From assembly GCA_022579005.1 (NCBI GenBank), contig MU401560.1, forward strand, positions 1 to 64,000: a DNA stretch of 64,000 nt, read 5' to 3'. Positions 47,645 through 59,206 of this stretch are shown here, one piece after another; the stretch's first letter is position 1; the number at the start of each line of letters is the position of its first letter. Made by a program: the position numbers and the translations under genes. The notes beneath the pieces were generated by a model. The model ran no database searches. It worked only from the letters and a program-made list of their open reading frames with translations, and was not told where the DNA came from. This stretch comes from Poronia punctata. Lineage: Eukaryota; Ascomycota; Sordariomycetes; Xylariales; Xylariaceae.

Positions 47645-49886
47645 TTATAGCTGAAGATTAGTGGCAGGAGCCCGGCTCGGGGCACCACGCAGATGGGCAG
47701 CCGAGTTTTTGAACAAGCTCTGCCATATAAAAGCCTCGCTCAGCAAGAGCTCAATATCCTTTTCGGTCCAATCGCGAGTAGGTAACGCCTGCAGAAACAT
47801 CATGATCTCCTGGAAGTCCATCTTTACTAGTTTGGACGACCACTTAACAAGAAACGCAGCACAAACATATAAATGGAACTCGGAGAAGCCCTGCTCCTCG
47901 GCCTGTAATAAACAGAGTTAGAAACGGCCCAGGAAACTACTTCTGAGGTTGGACGACTCTCTAAACTTACTAAATACGTATCCCACATCCGAATCGTGTT
48001 CCGGACACTAATCTCTCTCATCAAAAGACAATTCATCCATCTGAAGCTGAATTGGATAAACTCGACATTTTCTCTTTCAAGATGCTTCGCAAGCCCTTCG
48101 TCGATTCTAGCCGTCAGATCGCGGAGTGCAGCAACTTGCCGCTGTATGCCCGGCTGTGCTACGATGTAGTGGTCCTGGATTCCGTCGAGTAGTTTCGTCA
48201 AGCACCAGTAAGAATCGGCCTCGACAGCATCCAAAACGGCCTTTGGTAACTGACCAGGGTCCATGCCGCTCTCGATATCGTTGTCGGTTATATAACTCCC
48301 CAGGAAGACCTGCCAAAACGGCGTGACCAAGTCGTTGATACCCTGCACATAGCCGCTGGCAGGATGTCGAATAGCCCACAAATACAGAATCCTTTCTAGG
48401 GATCGTTGCGTCGCCTCGTAGCTGTAAAGTTCGATGTGCGGATTAGTCCTGGGTACATCGATGCTGATCTGATGCCATATGGCCTCGTCAAGACCCCTAG
48501 ACCGACCAGACGGGTTCTGTCCCCCACCACCGCGCTCGAAAGCTTGACGCACCCCGTCAAGGTATTCTTTGCGCTTCCGCTCGAGAGTCCCGACACGCCT
48601 CTCACTGCTCGTTGGCAGATAGCTTAGTAACAATTGCCACGTCATCGCTCGAACTTCTTCGGGTATTCCACTCCATGCGAGCGATCTCAGATCTGTCAGG
48701 GGAATGGTTGTCGCTTGAAGTATCTTCTTGAATTTGTTGATTTTGCTAACGCGAGAGTTGATGGCATCGATCTCCTTCGGGCTGGCATTAGCCGGCGTAG
48801 ACGGGTGGTCGATTAGATGCAACGCATTTGCAGGATCTGACTGTTGAATTAGCACCCGGCGTAGGCCGAAGGGCAGACAGGCAGCAGACCTCGTAGTATA
48901 TCCTTATACTGTGGCCGCAGTATTTTGCCTTCGCTCTTCTTGGGCATGGGGTATCCAAGCGTCGGTCGTTCGATCGCTATGTCTGCGCTGTTCGAGTATC
49001 GTCGATTTGGGGGGCCGTGGGATGCATCCAATACCGGTTGGCTCTGGGAAGCAAGACCACTGATCTGTGAGGCCGCTATACGGCGAGATCGCCGCTTCAT
49101 GTTTGATAGGCTGGGCAATCCAAAGTCATCCCCATCGTCGTCCTCATAACCGTATTCGTCGTCTCCCTCGGGATCATCGACGTTCCAGTCTGAATTCGTC
49201 GTTGACAGGAAACTGAAATAAGACTTTAGGGGTGGAGAGGAGAGAGATGAAGTGGATTTATGAGCGGAAGAGCCGACGTCGCTTGTCCTAGCCTTTTGAG
49301 TGGAAGATGAGGGTGGCGTTTTCGTTTGCGAAGAGCTAGATACGTTTCTATGTTTGTATCGGAGATTTAACGACTTGCGTACGCATCGAACTTGGAGGGG
49401 CTGCACATACAAGTTATCGAATTTAAGCATATCCGCATGGGAATATGCGGCCCCGACAACGAGGCTCGCATCTCGACCTGCTCGCTTCGGGGTTCCTTCT
49501 CGTGGAGGCCGCCAGAATGGCGAAGTAGATCTGGAAATCGTACAGGTTAGACCTCTGATACACGGCAATAGGTGGACGTTACCTGCCAAAAGGAGGGGGA
49601 TTTCAGGTTGACTTACTCGGATCTGTCTGTCAACCACGAGCAGAAGTTCACATTAGCAATAGCAACTTGTTAAATCCAAACCATCTGGGGAGAGCTGGCA
49701 TGCAACTCCACAAAACAGATAGTAGAAGAATGACTCTTCCTGGTGAGGGTCAGAGTTGATGGACTTACCAACCTGAACCATCTCCTAGGCCCAGGTACGT
49801 CATCGTCAGCTACTGGTCTCGAGGCAAGGTCGAGGACGGCTTACCTGTTGTGGTGGTTTCTTACCACCACCCGAAGACGAGAACAT
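47645..49886 (-). CDS. GYP1: TBC-domain Rab GTPase-activating protein (Gyp1 type)
   Basis: Stimulates GTP hydrolysis by Rab/Ypt GTPases in Golgi and endosomal traffic. Six exons on the minus strand, 49886-49845, 49784-49769, 49626-49617, 49530-48890, 48836-47971 and 47902-47645, give 610 aa with matching phases; exon 3 is only 10 nt and is needed to keep the frame. The N-terminus (MFSSSGGGKKPPQQEMVQVD) and LKFDNLYVQPLQV are followed by a Ser-rich, acidic linker. The TBC domain runs from about 290 to 570: WSGIPEEVRAMTWQLLL, the Arg finger in ISIDVPRT (Arg366), the Gln finger in YVQG (Gln401), and FQFSFRWMNCLLMREI. Both catalytic fingers are present. Intron 4 has a weak GTCTGC donor; its acceptor was chosen to keep frame. 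Confidence 0.88.
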
Positions 49887-50899
49887 TGATAGGTAGTAGA
49901 TATTGGCCTAGTAGGTGATGGTCACGATGGCATTGTTGCTTTGGTCAATCATCACACTTATTCAGTGCAGTGGTCAGACAGAACAGACAAAATGTCATGA
50001 GACAGGATCTACCAATGTAGGCGTGTACAGTATGTACCTACCCAAGCATAGTAAGACGTGTGTTATAGTACCTGAACCATACAGGTATAGCGTATATTCT
50101 GAAAAGTGCCGTTGTAGGTAAAGTGTGTATGTACATGTACGTGTTGCCAGCATGTGCTGTGGTGTAGCCTGTAGGTATACACGTCCAAGTACTTACTTAT
50201 CTACAAGTACAAGTACCTAATGGTTATGCCCCTCTCGAGGTCAAATTGTCAGCACCTGTAGGTTACATAATTTGATATCTCTGTTTGCCTTCATCTGGTA
50301 GAGAGCCCACGTGGCACAACCCAGTGCCTCGAGATACATGTTACCTATTACCTAAATACAGGTAGATTTCTCTAGGCATTGTCCTCGTACTCATAAGAAT
50401 CTAGCCAGAAAAAGTACATAGTGTGGCTGTGCGCACTTCAACTTCCGTGTACTGCCTCGGATGAGCCAGGTGTGTTATCGATGATTAATGTGGGTATGGA
50501 TGTGCCTGCGTGCTGTACGAGTAATTCTAAGGTACATGTAGGTACCTACAGGCACGTACTTACGCGGCTGCCATCAGAGCCAAAAACACCCAAAGCACGA
50601 GTCGAAGTGCACTCCCATTGGGTTAAACTTTCTCCCAACTCCAACTCCATTTATTACTTCGAGCACGGCCTTCTCCCAACCGCGACGCCTACGGTTAACT
50701 TTTTCTTAATCCCATACCAACACTTCCACAATTCATCGTCACATAAACTACATTTCCACCATCTCTGGGGCCCAGCGGACTTGCAAGACCTACACATTGT
50801 GGTTGCGCAGCTAGCACGCTGATAGGTGATACCCTCGATCTGGTTGTTGATTAGATCATCTGATTTTAGCCCTCGAACTGTAAAGCGGAAATCTTGATC
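49887..50899. other. Divergent promoter region between the Rab-GAP and HRP1 genes
   Basis: About 1 kb containing both promoters. TACCTA/TAGGTA and GTACATGTA-like motifs are dense (50030-50230 and 50530-50560). A 133-codon frame at 50421-50822 has no family resemblance and probably includes HRP1 5' UTR. Confidence 0.45.
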
Positions 50900-53800
50900 A
50901 TGGCGGACGCAGAGAATTTTGAGGATGACCTCTTTGCCGACCTGTTAGTATCCCTAAAGAGACCTGATTAGCCCTCATCCCTTGATGCGCCTTTTGTGCT
51001 TGCTATGATTACACCGTCGGAGAGGAACAACCAACTGACTCTATTTCTAGGTATGATGATAACGGCGAGGAGAGCTCGGCGCCGCCAGCTCAGACCACAT
51101 CTACGCCTGCGCGCGGACCAGCACCATCATCTGCGCCTGCCCCCGTGGCTGCCCCCGCCCCTGTTACGACTCATGTGCCTCCTCCAGTAGAGAAGATACC
51201 CGAATACCAACCTCCCCAATCGTCTGAAAATGTGGCTCGTGGCACCGTAGAAAATGCCTATGGTGATGATTACCACGAGGAGGCATATGAGGAGGACGAC
51301 GATGTAGACTTCGATCTTGGTAACGGCCCAAATAATGCTCCCATCAACGGTGCAGCACCAGCCCACGCGAAATACGAGGATTCACCTGGACCTAGCGGAG
51401 GCTACCATACAACACGCGGCCCGAGCGCCAAGGAAGATGGGTAAGTCTAAGCTCCCCGTTCATTTAGTTCCCTTTCAATGCCTTGCACTGTACCCCTTGA
51501 AAATTTATGAAGCCGTGTCGAAACCGGCACACCGTCAGGCGGCGCAAGAAGACTTGGCCAGTGCAGTCCAAGCGTTTGGTACTGGCTTTCAGCCTAGGAA
51601 GGAATGGGTCGGTACCTCGAATCATGCCAGGGGTTTCATGAGGTTTGAGGATATCCTGCCTGGTTGAAATTATCCAGCTGGCGCTATGCGCGAAGAGGTG
51701 TCAAGTTAAGAGGGTTCTACCAGGTCGGTTAGTGTTCGAATGCTAGCCAAGGTACAGCAGCGTTGTCCTAGCTGATGGAACATCTCAAAACAAAATAACA
51801 AAAGACCGAAAGGGGATAGTCGGCGGGATGATTCAAACTTCTACCTAAAAGGACCAAGACGATAAAAGATTCGACCATAGCCAGCCTTTTATAGCCATTC
51901 GTCAAGATAGGCTCATAGAGCTCGACCAGGAACAACACTGTTAAAAGCTGTAACAAGAACAATGGCAGCGAATAGCGCTCGAGTTAGATGAACCTAGCTT
52001 GACGATAGCAAAGACGAGAGCAGAAAAATCGACAAATCGTTACGGTCATCCTTCGCTGTTACCATGTCTAGTCAAGCAGTGCAGTGTTACTGTGTGGCCT
52101 AGGTGGCCGAGATCTAAGTAACGGCTTGTCCTATGCGCACGGCACATTGTATATTATACGGAGCCGTACCTTATATTTTCCTCGCTTTATCTGCCTACCT
52201 GCCTACCTACCCAGCTACCTACCCCCCTACCTACATACTTGCACCCACACGCATACAGGCGCGTGCCGGACTGCCATCAGGATGCCCACGGGAAAAGTTA
52301 GGGGTCGGTCGGTTTCGGACATATAAACCCTGCGGACGTGGGCCCACCCAGGAGACCGGTCGCGTGTGCGTGCTACGCTTTTCCCTCGGCATTGAACGTC
52401 ACGAAAGGAGTACCCAGACTTGTGATATCAGTGCAGATGCTGTGCTCAGAACACCGCCCGTCGATGCATGGGATGGCCTCATCCGAGTTTGGTCAAGAAA
52501 ATCGGCATTAGTGACGGTGGCCCACGGTCGATACTAGGAGCGCAAAGGAGCGGGACACCGGCTCTGTCGCCCGGATAGCAATCTCGCCTACCCTGACTAA
52601 CGGCTTTTTCCTGACTGGAATCTCGGCATTGGCATTTACTTTTCTTTTGGATTTCGACTACGTATTATACTAACACAACTTTGTGTGTAGGAAGATGTTT
52701 ATTGGAGGGCTGAACTGGGAAACCACTGACCGTAAGAAGCCCGCAAGGAGCCTTAGCCATTCGCGTAGGAGTAATCGAGCTAATAGTCGTGCCATTTAGA
52801 ATCCCTGCGAGATTACTTTTCACAGTTTGGTGAGGTGACGGAATGCACCGTCATGAGAGACGGCGCCACCGGGCGGTCTCGGGGATTCGGCTTTCTCACA
52901 TTTAAAGACCCGAAGACGGTCAACATTGTCATGGTCAAAGAGCATTTCCTGGATGGGAAACTGGTATGGGCCTGATCTTTGCAAATGATCCAAGGATGTT
53001 GAAATGTCTAACAAGTTCCTAGATCGACCCGAAGCGTGCCATCCCACGTGACGAGCAGGAGAAGACGTCCAAGATCTTTGTCGGTGGCGTTAGTCAGGAC
53101 ACGACGGAGAATGAGTTTAAGGATTACTTTGCTCAGTTCGGTCGGGTTGTCGACGCGACCCTAATGATGGACAAAGACACGGGTCGGCCCCGTGGTTTCG
53201 GGTTTGTTACGTTCGAGAACGAAGTCGGAGTTGAAGCATGCTTGAATACGCACCTCGAAATCCACGGCAAAGCCATCGAGGTCAAAAAGGCACAACCACG
53301 TGGCAACATGCGGGAAGAAGAGGAAGCTTCGAAGCGTGGAAGGTTTAAGAAGGGTGGATTGGATGACCATGGCGGCAACCAAAACGCCATGGGGGCACAG
53401 ATGAACCAGGGGGGCATGACGCCACAAGTCATGGCGCAATACATGCAGAGGATGCAACAATACATGGCTATGATGCAGCAGCAGGCAGCCATGAACCGGG
53501 GCATGGGAATGAACCCAGCCATGATGCAAATGCTCCAGATGCAGCAGATGCAACAGATGCAGCAGCAAATGGCTCAGGCCGGAGGGAATAATCCGAACAT
53601 GGCGGCCATCAACCAAGCCATGATGCAGCAAATGCAGAATCAGATGATGGGCAACACGGGCGCCGGGCCAGCTCAAGGACAACAAGGAAACGACGACCAG
53701 CAGGGGTATGGCGATTATAACTCGCAGCAGCAGGGATTCAACCAACGCGGTGGTGGCGGAAGACGTGGTGGACGAGGTGGATATAATCAAGGATACAATA

Positions 53801-54111
53801 ACAACAACAACGCCGCCGCCGCCAATAACACCAATAGCCACAACATGGGCGGAAGCACAGGCGGTAGCGCCAACGGGGACGCGACTTCGTGGGAAGGCAT
53901 GTACGACGACGTTCCGCAACCCAACTACGGCGGCGGACGCGGTGGGTTCCATCGCCGAGGCGGATTCCAGCAAAGCCCTGGCCCTTCGGATCCCAACCAC
54001 GCACCCCCGGCCAACGCGCCAACCGGCCCCAAAAATGCAGGGAAACCCGGGGCTAATTATCGTGGTGGCGGCCGAGGCGGTGCGCGTGGCTATCATCCTT
54101 ATGGCCGTTAA
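50900..54111 (+). CDS. HRP1: Hrp1/Nab4-type RNA-binding protein (cleavage factor IB)
   Basis: Nuclear hnRNP that binds the polyadenylation enhancer element, acting in pre-mRNA 3' end formation and mRNA export. Five exons, 50900-50943, 51051-51440, 52691-52731, 52800-52963 and 53023-54111, give 575 aa with matching phases. An acidic, Pro/Ala-rich N-terminus (1-144) leads to RRM1 (about 146-215; [12 protein letters not shown] and [10 protein letters not shown]) and RRM2 (about 229-305; [12 protein letters not shown] and [10 protein letters not shown]). Next come a Met/Gln-rich stretch and an RGG-rich C-terminus ([23 protein letters not shown]) of the kind methylated by arginine methyltransferases. 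Intron 2 spans 1250 bp, far longer than any other intron here. Low-complexity segments could form condensates (inference). Confidence 0.92.
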
Positions 54112-56134
54112 TGGCGGTGGTCATCCCGATCCTAGTGATCTCGGGCACGTCGCCCTGGACAACGCCGAGACCGGACATAAAAAGTAGCCAAGGCTAGAGC
54201 CAAACTCGCGGTGGTGGCTGGTGTAGCTGTGCCTATCGTCCCTCTGGTCACTACCTGGACGACCATGACCCGTTATTGTTGTTGTCTATGATTGCCCTCT
54301 GTCACCGGCGGCCTCGATCACATCTCTATCCGCCTGTTGGGGCGATGCTAGGTCCGTGTCATACCTCGATTTCTTTTCACGCTGCTCATTTACAGGCATG
54401 CACACATGTACGGCCTAGCAAGGGACTTGCGGCATCCATTTGAACACGACGCTGCGAGATGCCCATGTCACTAGGAAGCCTGCCACATACTTACCACTCC
54501 TGCCGTGGTTATTCGGCAAGCAACGAAAAACAGTCTCTCGGTTCTACATCTGACAGGGGGCTCACGAGTCCTCGCGGTCATTTGTGTGTACTTGTACTAT
54601 TCCATGGTCGGTGCGAGCTATTACTACAGCCATTTTCCTGAACCCTCTAGCTGTTGGTAGTTTCACATGACGAAAAGAAGATAAAAAAGGGGGGAGAACA
54701 TCAGAATGAGCATGATGCCGATATTTGTTCTCAAGGGGAGCTTCTGAAATATCCAGGGCTCCGGGGGGTCGCTATAGAAAGAGGTTGCCCGGCATCTCGT
54801 GATACTATACAATCGGTGCCGGCTAGGTTATTAGCGGTTTGAATTAGCTAAGCTCATTCGCACGTACAGAAATATACTTAATCAATCGGGTCCTCGTGGC
54901 TCCGTTTTCGACATGATTGTGAAAGATCGGAGTTGGGTCAAGATCCAACTTTTTTGTGTTTTCTAGACACGGACATCTGCAGCTCTTCTTCGATATCTAT
55001 AAGAAGGTATGCCTATAGTTTTGAACCAGATGGGGTAATGCATACGTAACATGCATTTACTTTAGAGATTACTTTAGGTTAGAGGATAGTAGTAGTGTTT
55101 TCCATGTCTTTACACGAAGAAAAGAGAGCGACCAAACCCCCTCATTATGATGTGAAAGGTGCGAGAGCGGGGTGCATATTATGGACGACGTAAAAAACAC
55201 ACTTCCAGTAAACCCCCACCTATCTAACCAACTCCGCAAGACTTCCCATCCTTCGACATTTGCTGACAGCAGCAATAAGAAATCCATTTCAGGATTATTG
55301 TAAGGTATCTAGTTCCAGTGAGATAGAGGTAAGCTTGGTCAGGATGAGAGGCACCTCTCTAGTATCTACCCCTCCTCCACGTATTCTTGCCGAGATGCGG
55401 AGAAGCTTAGTTGGGGCTGGCTGTCTGGTTTGTTTAACCTCTTTATGCCATATACATAGTTATATGGATTAATATAGCCCAGGACTGGACTGGACTGAAC
55501 TGAACTGAACTGGACGGGAAAAGGCGGCATCTCTGATAACTACAACAAGGGATATGGGACAGTTTATGTATGAATGCATATACTTTATATTGAAAGACGT
55601 TCGAGCACAAGACATATAGGGAAGGACGTAGACGTGACCCCCACGGAGGAGGATCGACCTCACAGAAGTATGTCGGGGGAACAGAGTAGGTAATGTCAGT
55701 CGTCTCTAGACTACTCCTTCCCTTTTCTCATGGCTGATCACCGATAAACTTCCTCTGCGGCTTACCTTACATCGTTCTAGACGCATATGTATGTAGAAAT
55801 GTGGACATGTAGACAGACGGTTCCCTCGTGACTTCTCTTCTGGAGACGTTGAGGCTTCTTTCCTTTTACAGACAAGTTGACGAGAGGTAGGTATGGGAAG
55901 GTTACATACATACATGGATGAAAGAGATGGTAAGGTAGGTGCGAGCCACTTATCTATTATAAAAAGAATAGGTAGGAAGTATATATATCTAATTAAAGAT
56001 CCTTTTCAGCGATAACAGGCGTATGACCTCCACTTCTTGTTTCTTGGAATATTAAGTCGTGGTGCTTTTTTGGAGTAACTTTTGCGACATCCCACCTTTT
56101 TGAAACGGCCTCTCCCAGGAACGACTAAGACATC
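54112..56134. other. Intergenic, about 2 kb
   Basis: HRP1 3' UTR and the promoter of the esterase gene. Contains a pentanucleotide repeat (55481-55515). Open frames here (for example 54654-54842) have no resemblance to known proteins. No RNA gene is seen. Confidence 0.4.
55481..55515. repeat. GGACT/GAACT pentanucleotide repeat
   Basis: About seven tandem five-base units mixing GGACT and GAACT in intergenic DNA. Likely a simple-sequence repeat with point variants. Confidence 0.8.
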
Positions 56135-57297
56135 ATGAGCTCCGAAAATGCTTCTGGGCTGGTCAATCCGCTTAGACCGGAGGTAGCTGCTAGGATCGAC
56201 CCGACTTTCCTGGAAATATACAATAAACACCAAGGTAAGCAATTTGCAAAGCAAAACAACAAAGGGAGCATCACCAAATAAGGGATGGAAACTCGCACTT
56301 ACTCGTCTCCATAGCCGTAAAGCTCCGTGCCGACCAGGTTCAATACGAGGTATACAAGGAAGACCCAGCAAGATACAGCTTCCCGACACATATAGTAGCC
56401 GGCGACCTTCCCTCGGTGTCCAGCAACAAGATCTACAAAGTCGCCGTCACGCACCCGGCAGGCGAAGTCGAAGTACAAGTCTACGTGCCGACGACGGAAG
56501 CGATAAACAGCGGCGGTCTACGAGGCGCCGACGGCCGCTTACCGGCTCTGGTCAACTACCACGGCGGCGGGTTCGTGATTGGCGATTTGAAGTCTGACGA
56601 AGCGCTCGTGCGCCAGCTATGTCAGGCCACGGGGTGCATCATCGTCAACGCCGACTATCGCACCGCGCCCGAGTTCCCGCATCCTACGTCGGCGATCGAT
56701 AGTTGGGACGTGTTGAAGTGGGTTTTTGCCCACGTCGATGAACTCGGTATCGATCCCAACAGAGTCGCTGTCAGCGGACTCTCGGCTGGCGGCTGTATCT
56801 CTGCTGTTCTCGCCATTCTGGCAAGGGATGAGCCCGGCATGCCGCCTCTGAAGCTGCAGTTGTTGATCGTGCCGCTGTTTGACGTGCGCTATGTCCCCGA
56901 GGAGGGATCCTGTAAAGAAGATGTGCCGTACGAGAGTTACGTGAGGAATGAATTCGCGCCCATGTTGCCGCTTGCGCGTCTCGTCTGGTTCTATAATTAC
57001 TGGCTTGGTACAGGGGAGGAGAGAGTGGCGAGAGCGAATGATTGGAAGGCTTCGCCTCTGCTGGCAGAGTCGCATGCTAATCTTGCGCCGGCTTCTATCC
57101 GTTCTGCCGAGGTCGATCCGCTCGTTTCAGAGGCAGAGGTTTATCATGAGAAACTCGTCGCTTCGGGGACGGAGAGTAAGATTAAGATTTATAAGGGTCA
57201 GGCACATACGTTCCCGCATTGGGCTGGCGCGAATCCGGGATCACAGGAGTTTGTGAGAGACTGTGTGGAGGATTTAAAGCAGGCTTTCAAGTTGTGA
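56135..57297 (+). CDS. Alpha/beta-hydrolase fold-3 esterase/lipase (HSL family)
   Basis: Carboxylester hydrolase of the hormone-sensitive-lipase-like family; the substrate is unknown. Two exons, 56135-56234 and 56315-57297, joined in phase 1, give 360 aa. The oxyanion-hole motif HGGGF begins at His116. The nucleophile is Ser190 in GLSAGG, and the triad is completed by Asp301 (AEVDPLV) and His331 (GQAHTFPH). ADYRTAPEFPHP, just after the oxyanion hole, is also typical. There is no signal peptide, so the enzyme is probably intracellular. The first ATG giving an uninterrupted exon 1 was chosen. Length fits the family. Neighbours do not suggest a cluster, so roles in xenobiotic, lipid or secondary-metabolite ester cleavage cannot be distinguished. 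Confidence 0.9.
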
Positions 57298-57715
57298 AGC
57301 CTAACTCTATTCTTTCAACAAGAATCATTTGGTAAACATTGGGTGATTCTGTTGTATATTTCCATCTCTAAAATAGTCTCCTATAGGTTTATGAGAAGAG
57401 AGGTATATCGAGCGAGGAGAAAAGACTTCTAAATAGTGAGAATGATGCTGTCTATCAACCGCCAATATTATACCAGCGTTCAAAATATCACCTACTAAGA
57501 TCAAGATATTCATATAGGTCGCCGTGGTTCCGCCAATAACATAACGGGCCGCTAACGATTAGACATAAATGGCAAGTCGCTATTGGATATCTGGTTGAAA
57601 GTGCCTGTGTCGGGATTATAGGCGAATGGTCTAGGGATAATACCATATGGTTCCTTGCAAGCAAGCAAGCAAGCACAATTCAGTCAGTCAAAAAAGAATC
57701 CGGTCCCGGGGGGAT
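57298..57715. other. Convergent intergenic region
   Basis: 3' flanks of the esterase gene (+) and the PFK-2/FBPase-2 homologue (-), including a GCAA run at 57657-57675. Nothing else is seen. Confidence 0.45.
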
Positions 57716-59206
57716 CTATCTACCTTGCTCTGGCTTCATATGCGTCATAATGACAACCATAATGGGACGATATAGATATAACGAGAAGAAAAAGGAAAAG
57801 GAAAAAGAACTTACAATGTCAAAACAATAGACCGTATCCTTGGGTAACTGGATACCACCCAGATCATCCCGCTGTATACCCAAGAAATACGTAATCAATA
57901 CTCGCACGACGGCCCGATGGGTGATGAGCACGATATTATCCGTCGTCCTCTCGAGTTCGAGAATCAGGGGCCGTAAACGGACGATCAGATCGACGTACCC
58001 TTCGCCGCCTAGGCCGGGCCATCGATACAGTAGCTTATCGCGACGACGGGCGGCGTATTCGTCCGGATGACGCTTCATTATCTCTTCTACGGTCAGTCCG
58101 GCCATGGTGCCTGCGTTGAGGTCGTCGAGCATCTTGGTCGCCGTCTTGTCGTAGGAGACGTTGGGGAATGATTGCCCCGTTTGTACGGCTTGTGGCCATG
58201 TTGATGTCCAGATGCAGTATCGTGAGGAGGAAGGAGCGGGTTGGGGTTGGGGTTGGGGTTGTGGATGTGTCTGTGTTGTGCCGTTTGTAGTTGCAGTAGT
58301 TTCGCTCCGTCGTTGTTGTTGCTGCTGCGCATCACCATGGACGAAAGTAGCAAGGGCAGAAGCATATCTCTTTCCCCTTTCGCTAAGATCCGAATATAGC
58401 CCTACCCGTCCCTTGATCTCCTCTAGACTCTCGCCGTGACACGAGAGCCAGATTCTCCGACGGGCGAGGTTGAAGTTGAGGAGATATTCGACCGTCTGCG
58501 ACGTGATGTATCCCCGGATCAGATGCGTGTTCATCTTCCGGCCCGCATCCGTCATGGAGACGAATGCGTATCCGCGGTCTTCCTCGACATCTCCTAACGG
58601 CTCGTACGCCTTTTCGTAATGCGCCACGCGACGACGGAAATCGGCTAGCGATCTCGTCGCGTCTTTACCCGCGTAATCGGGTCCCGATAATTTGAGCCGG
58701 ATGTTGGCTTCGCGGATTACTTTGTCTGCGCATCTGCTTTCCAGGAAGAGGATTTTGATCGTCTCGGCAGCTCCTTTTCCGGCATGTTGTTGTTGCTGGT
58801 GTAGTCTGATATGCGTGAGTAATAACTCGCGTCGTGCAAATGTACTATTGGTAGCGTCTAGGATGCCGATATCCCCTTGGTCATTATCCAACCATTCCAA
58901 CAACTCGTCCAGCGTGTCGAGGGCGAGTCGATCGCGAAAGGACACGCAGGCGGGGCTGGAAGGGTCGAAGAAGGTGGCGTCGGACGCGGAAGAACTGGTC
59001 CGTCGCCGGTCCCCGACGTTGAAGACGAGCGTCTTGTGCTGGAGCCAGTTCAGGTACCGACATAGTTTCTTGGCGATGTAGCTCTTCCCGCTGGCCGGTA
59101 GCCCGACCATGATTATGATTAGCTTGGATCGCGAAGTGCCGGCTTCGTGGTGCGGTCCTATTAGCGCTTCTCTCCGCGTGCTTGGAGAGGCTAGGGGGAA
59201 ATCCAT
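57716..59206 (-). CDS. 6-phosphofructo-2-kinase / fructose-2,6-bisphosphatase homologue with altered phosphatase site
   Basis: Bifunctional family controlling fructose 2,6-bisphosphate, a glycolysis regulator. The main exon 59206-57815 plus a likely last exon 57733-57716 give 469 aa; the 81-bp intron is a multiple of three, so read-through is also open. The kinase domain (1-248) keeps the Walker A GLPASGKS (35-42), LDATNSTFARR and ESRCADKVIREANI. In the phosphatase domain (from 250) the RHG motif reads CHG (Cys256, His257). The second His (430, ITHRAVVRV) remains, but AGTMAGLT lacks the acidic residue usual in AGVCEE-type motifs. A Gln/Pro-rich insertion occupies about 293-327. I infer kinase-biased activity. 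The start follows a long in-frame Lys-rich leader that looks like 5' UTR. Confidence 0.85.
   Translation of the reverse strand: MDFPLASPSTRREALIGPHHEAGTSRSKLIIIMVGLPASGKSYIAKKLCRYLNWLQHKTLVFNVGDRRRTSSSASDATFFDPSSPACVSFRDRLALDTLDELLEWLDNDQGDIGILDATNSTFARRELLLTHIRLHQQQQHAGKGAAETIKILFLESRCADKVIREANIRLKLSGPDYAGKDATRSLADFRRRVAHYEKAYEPLGDVEEDRGYAFVSMTDAGRKMNTHLIRGYITSQTVEYLLNFNLARRRIWLSCHGESLEEIKGRVGLYSDLSERGKRYASALATFVHGDAQQQQQRRSETTATTNGTTQTHPQPQPQPQPAPSSSRYCIWTSTWPQAVQTGQSFPNVSYDKTATKMLDDLNAGTMAGLTVEEIMKRHPDEYAARRRDKLLYRWPGLGGEGYVDLIVRLRPLILELERTTDNIVLITHRAVVRVLITYFLGIQRDDLGGIQLPKDTVYCFDIVSSFSFSFFFSLYLYRPIMVVIMTHMKPEQGR

Noticed and set aside
50421..50822. 133-codon frame upstream of HRP1
   Set aside because: No family resemblance; lies in the promoter/5' UTR region between divergent genes.
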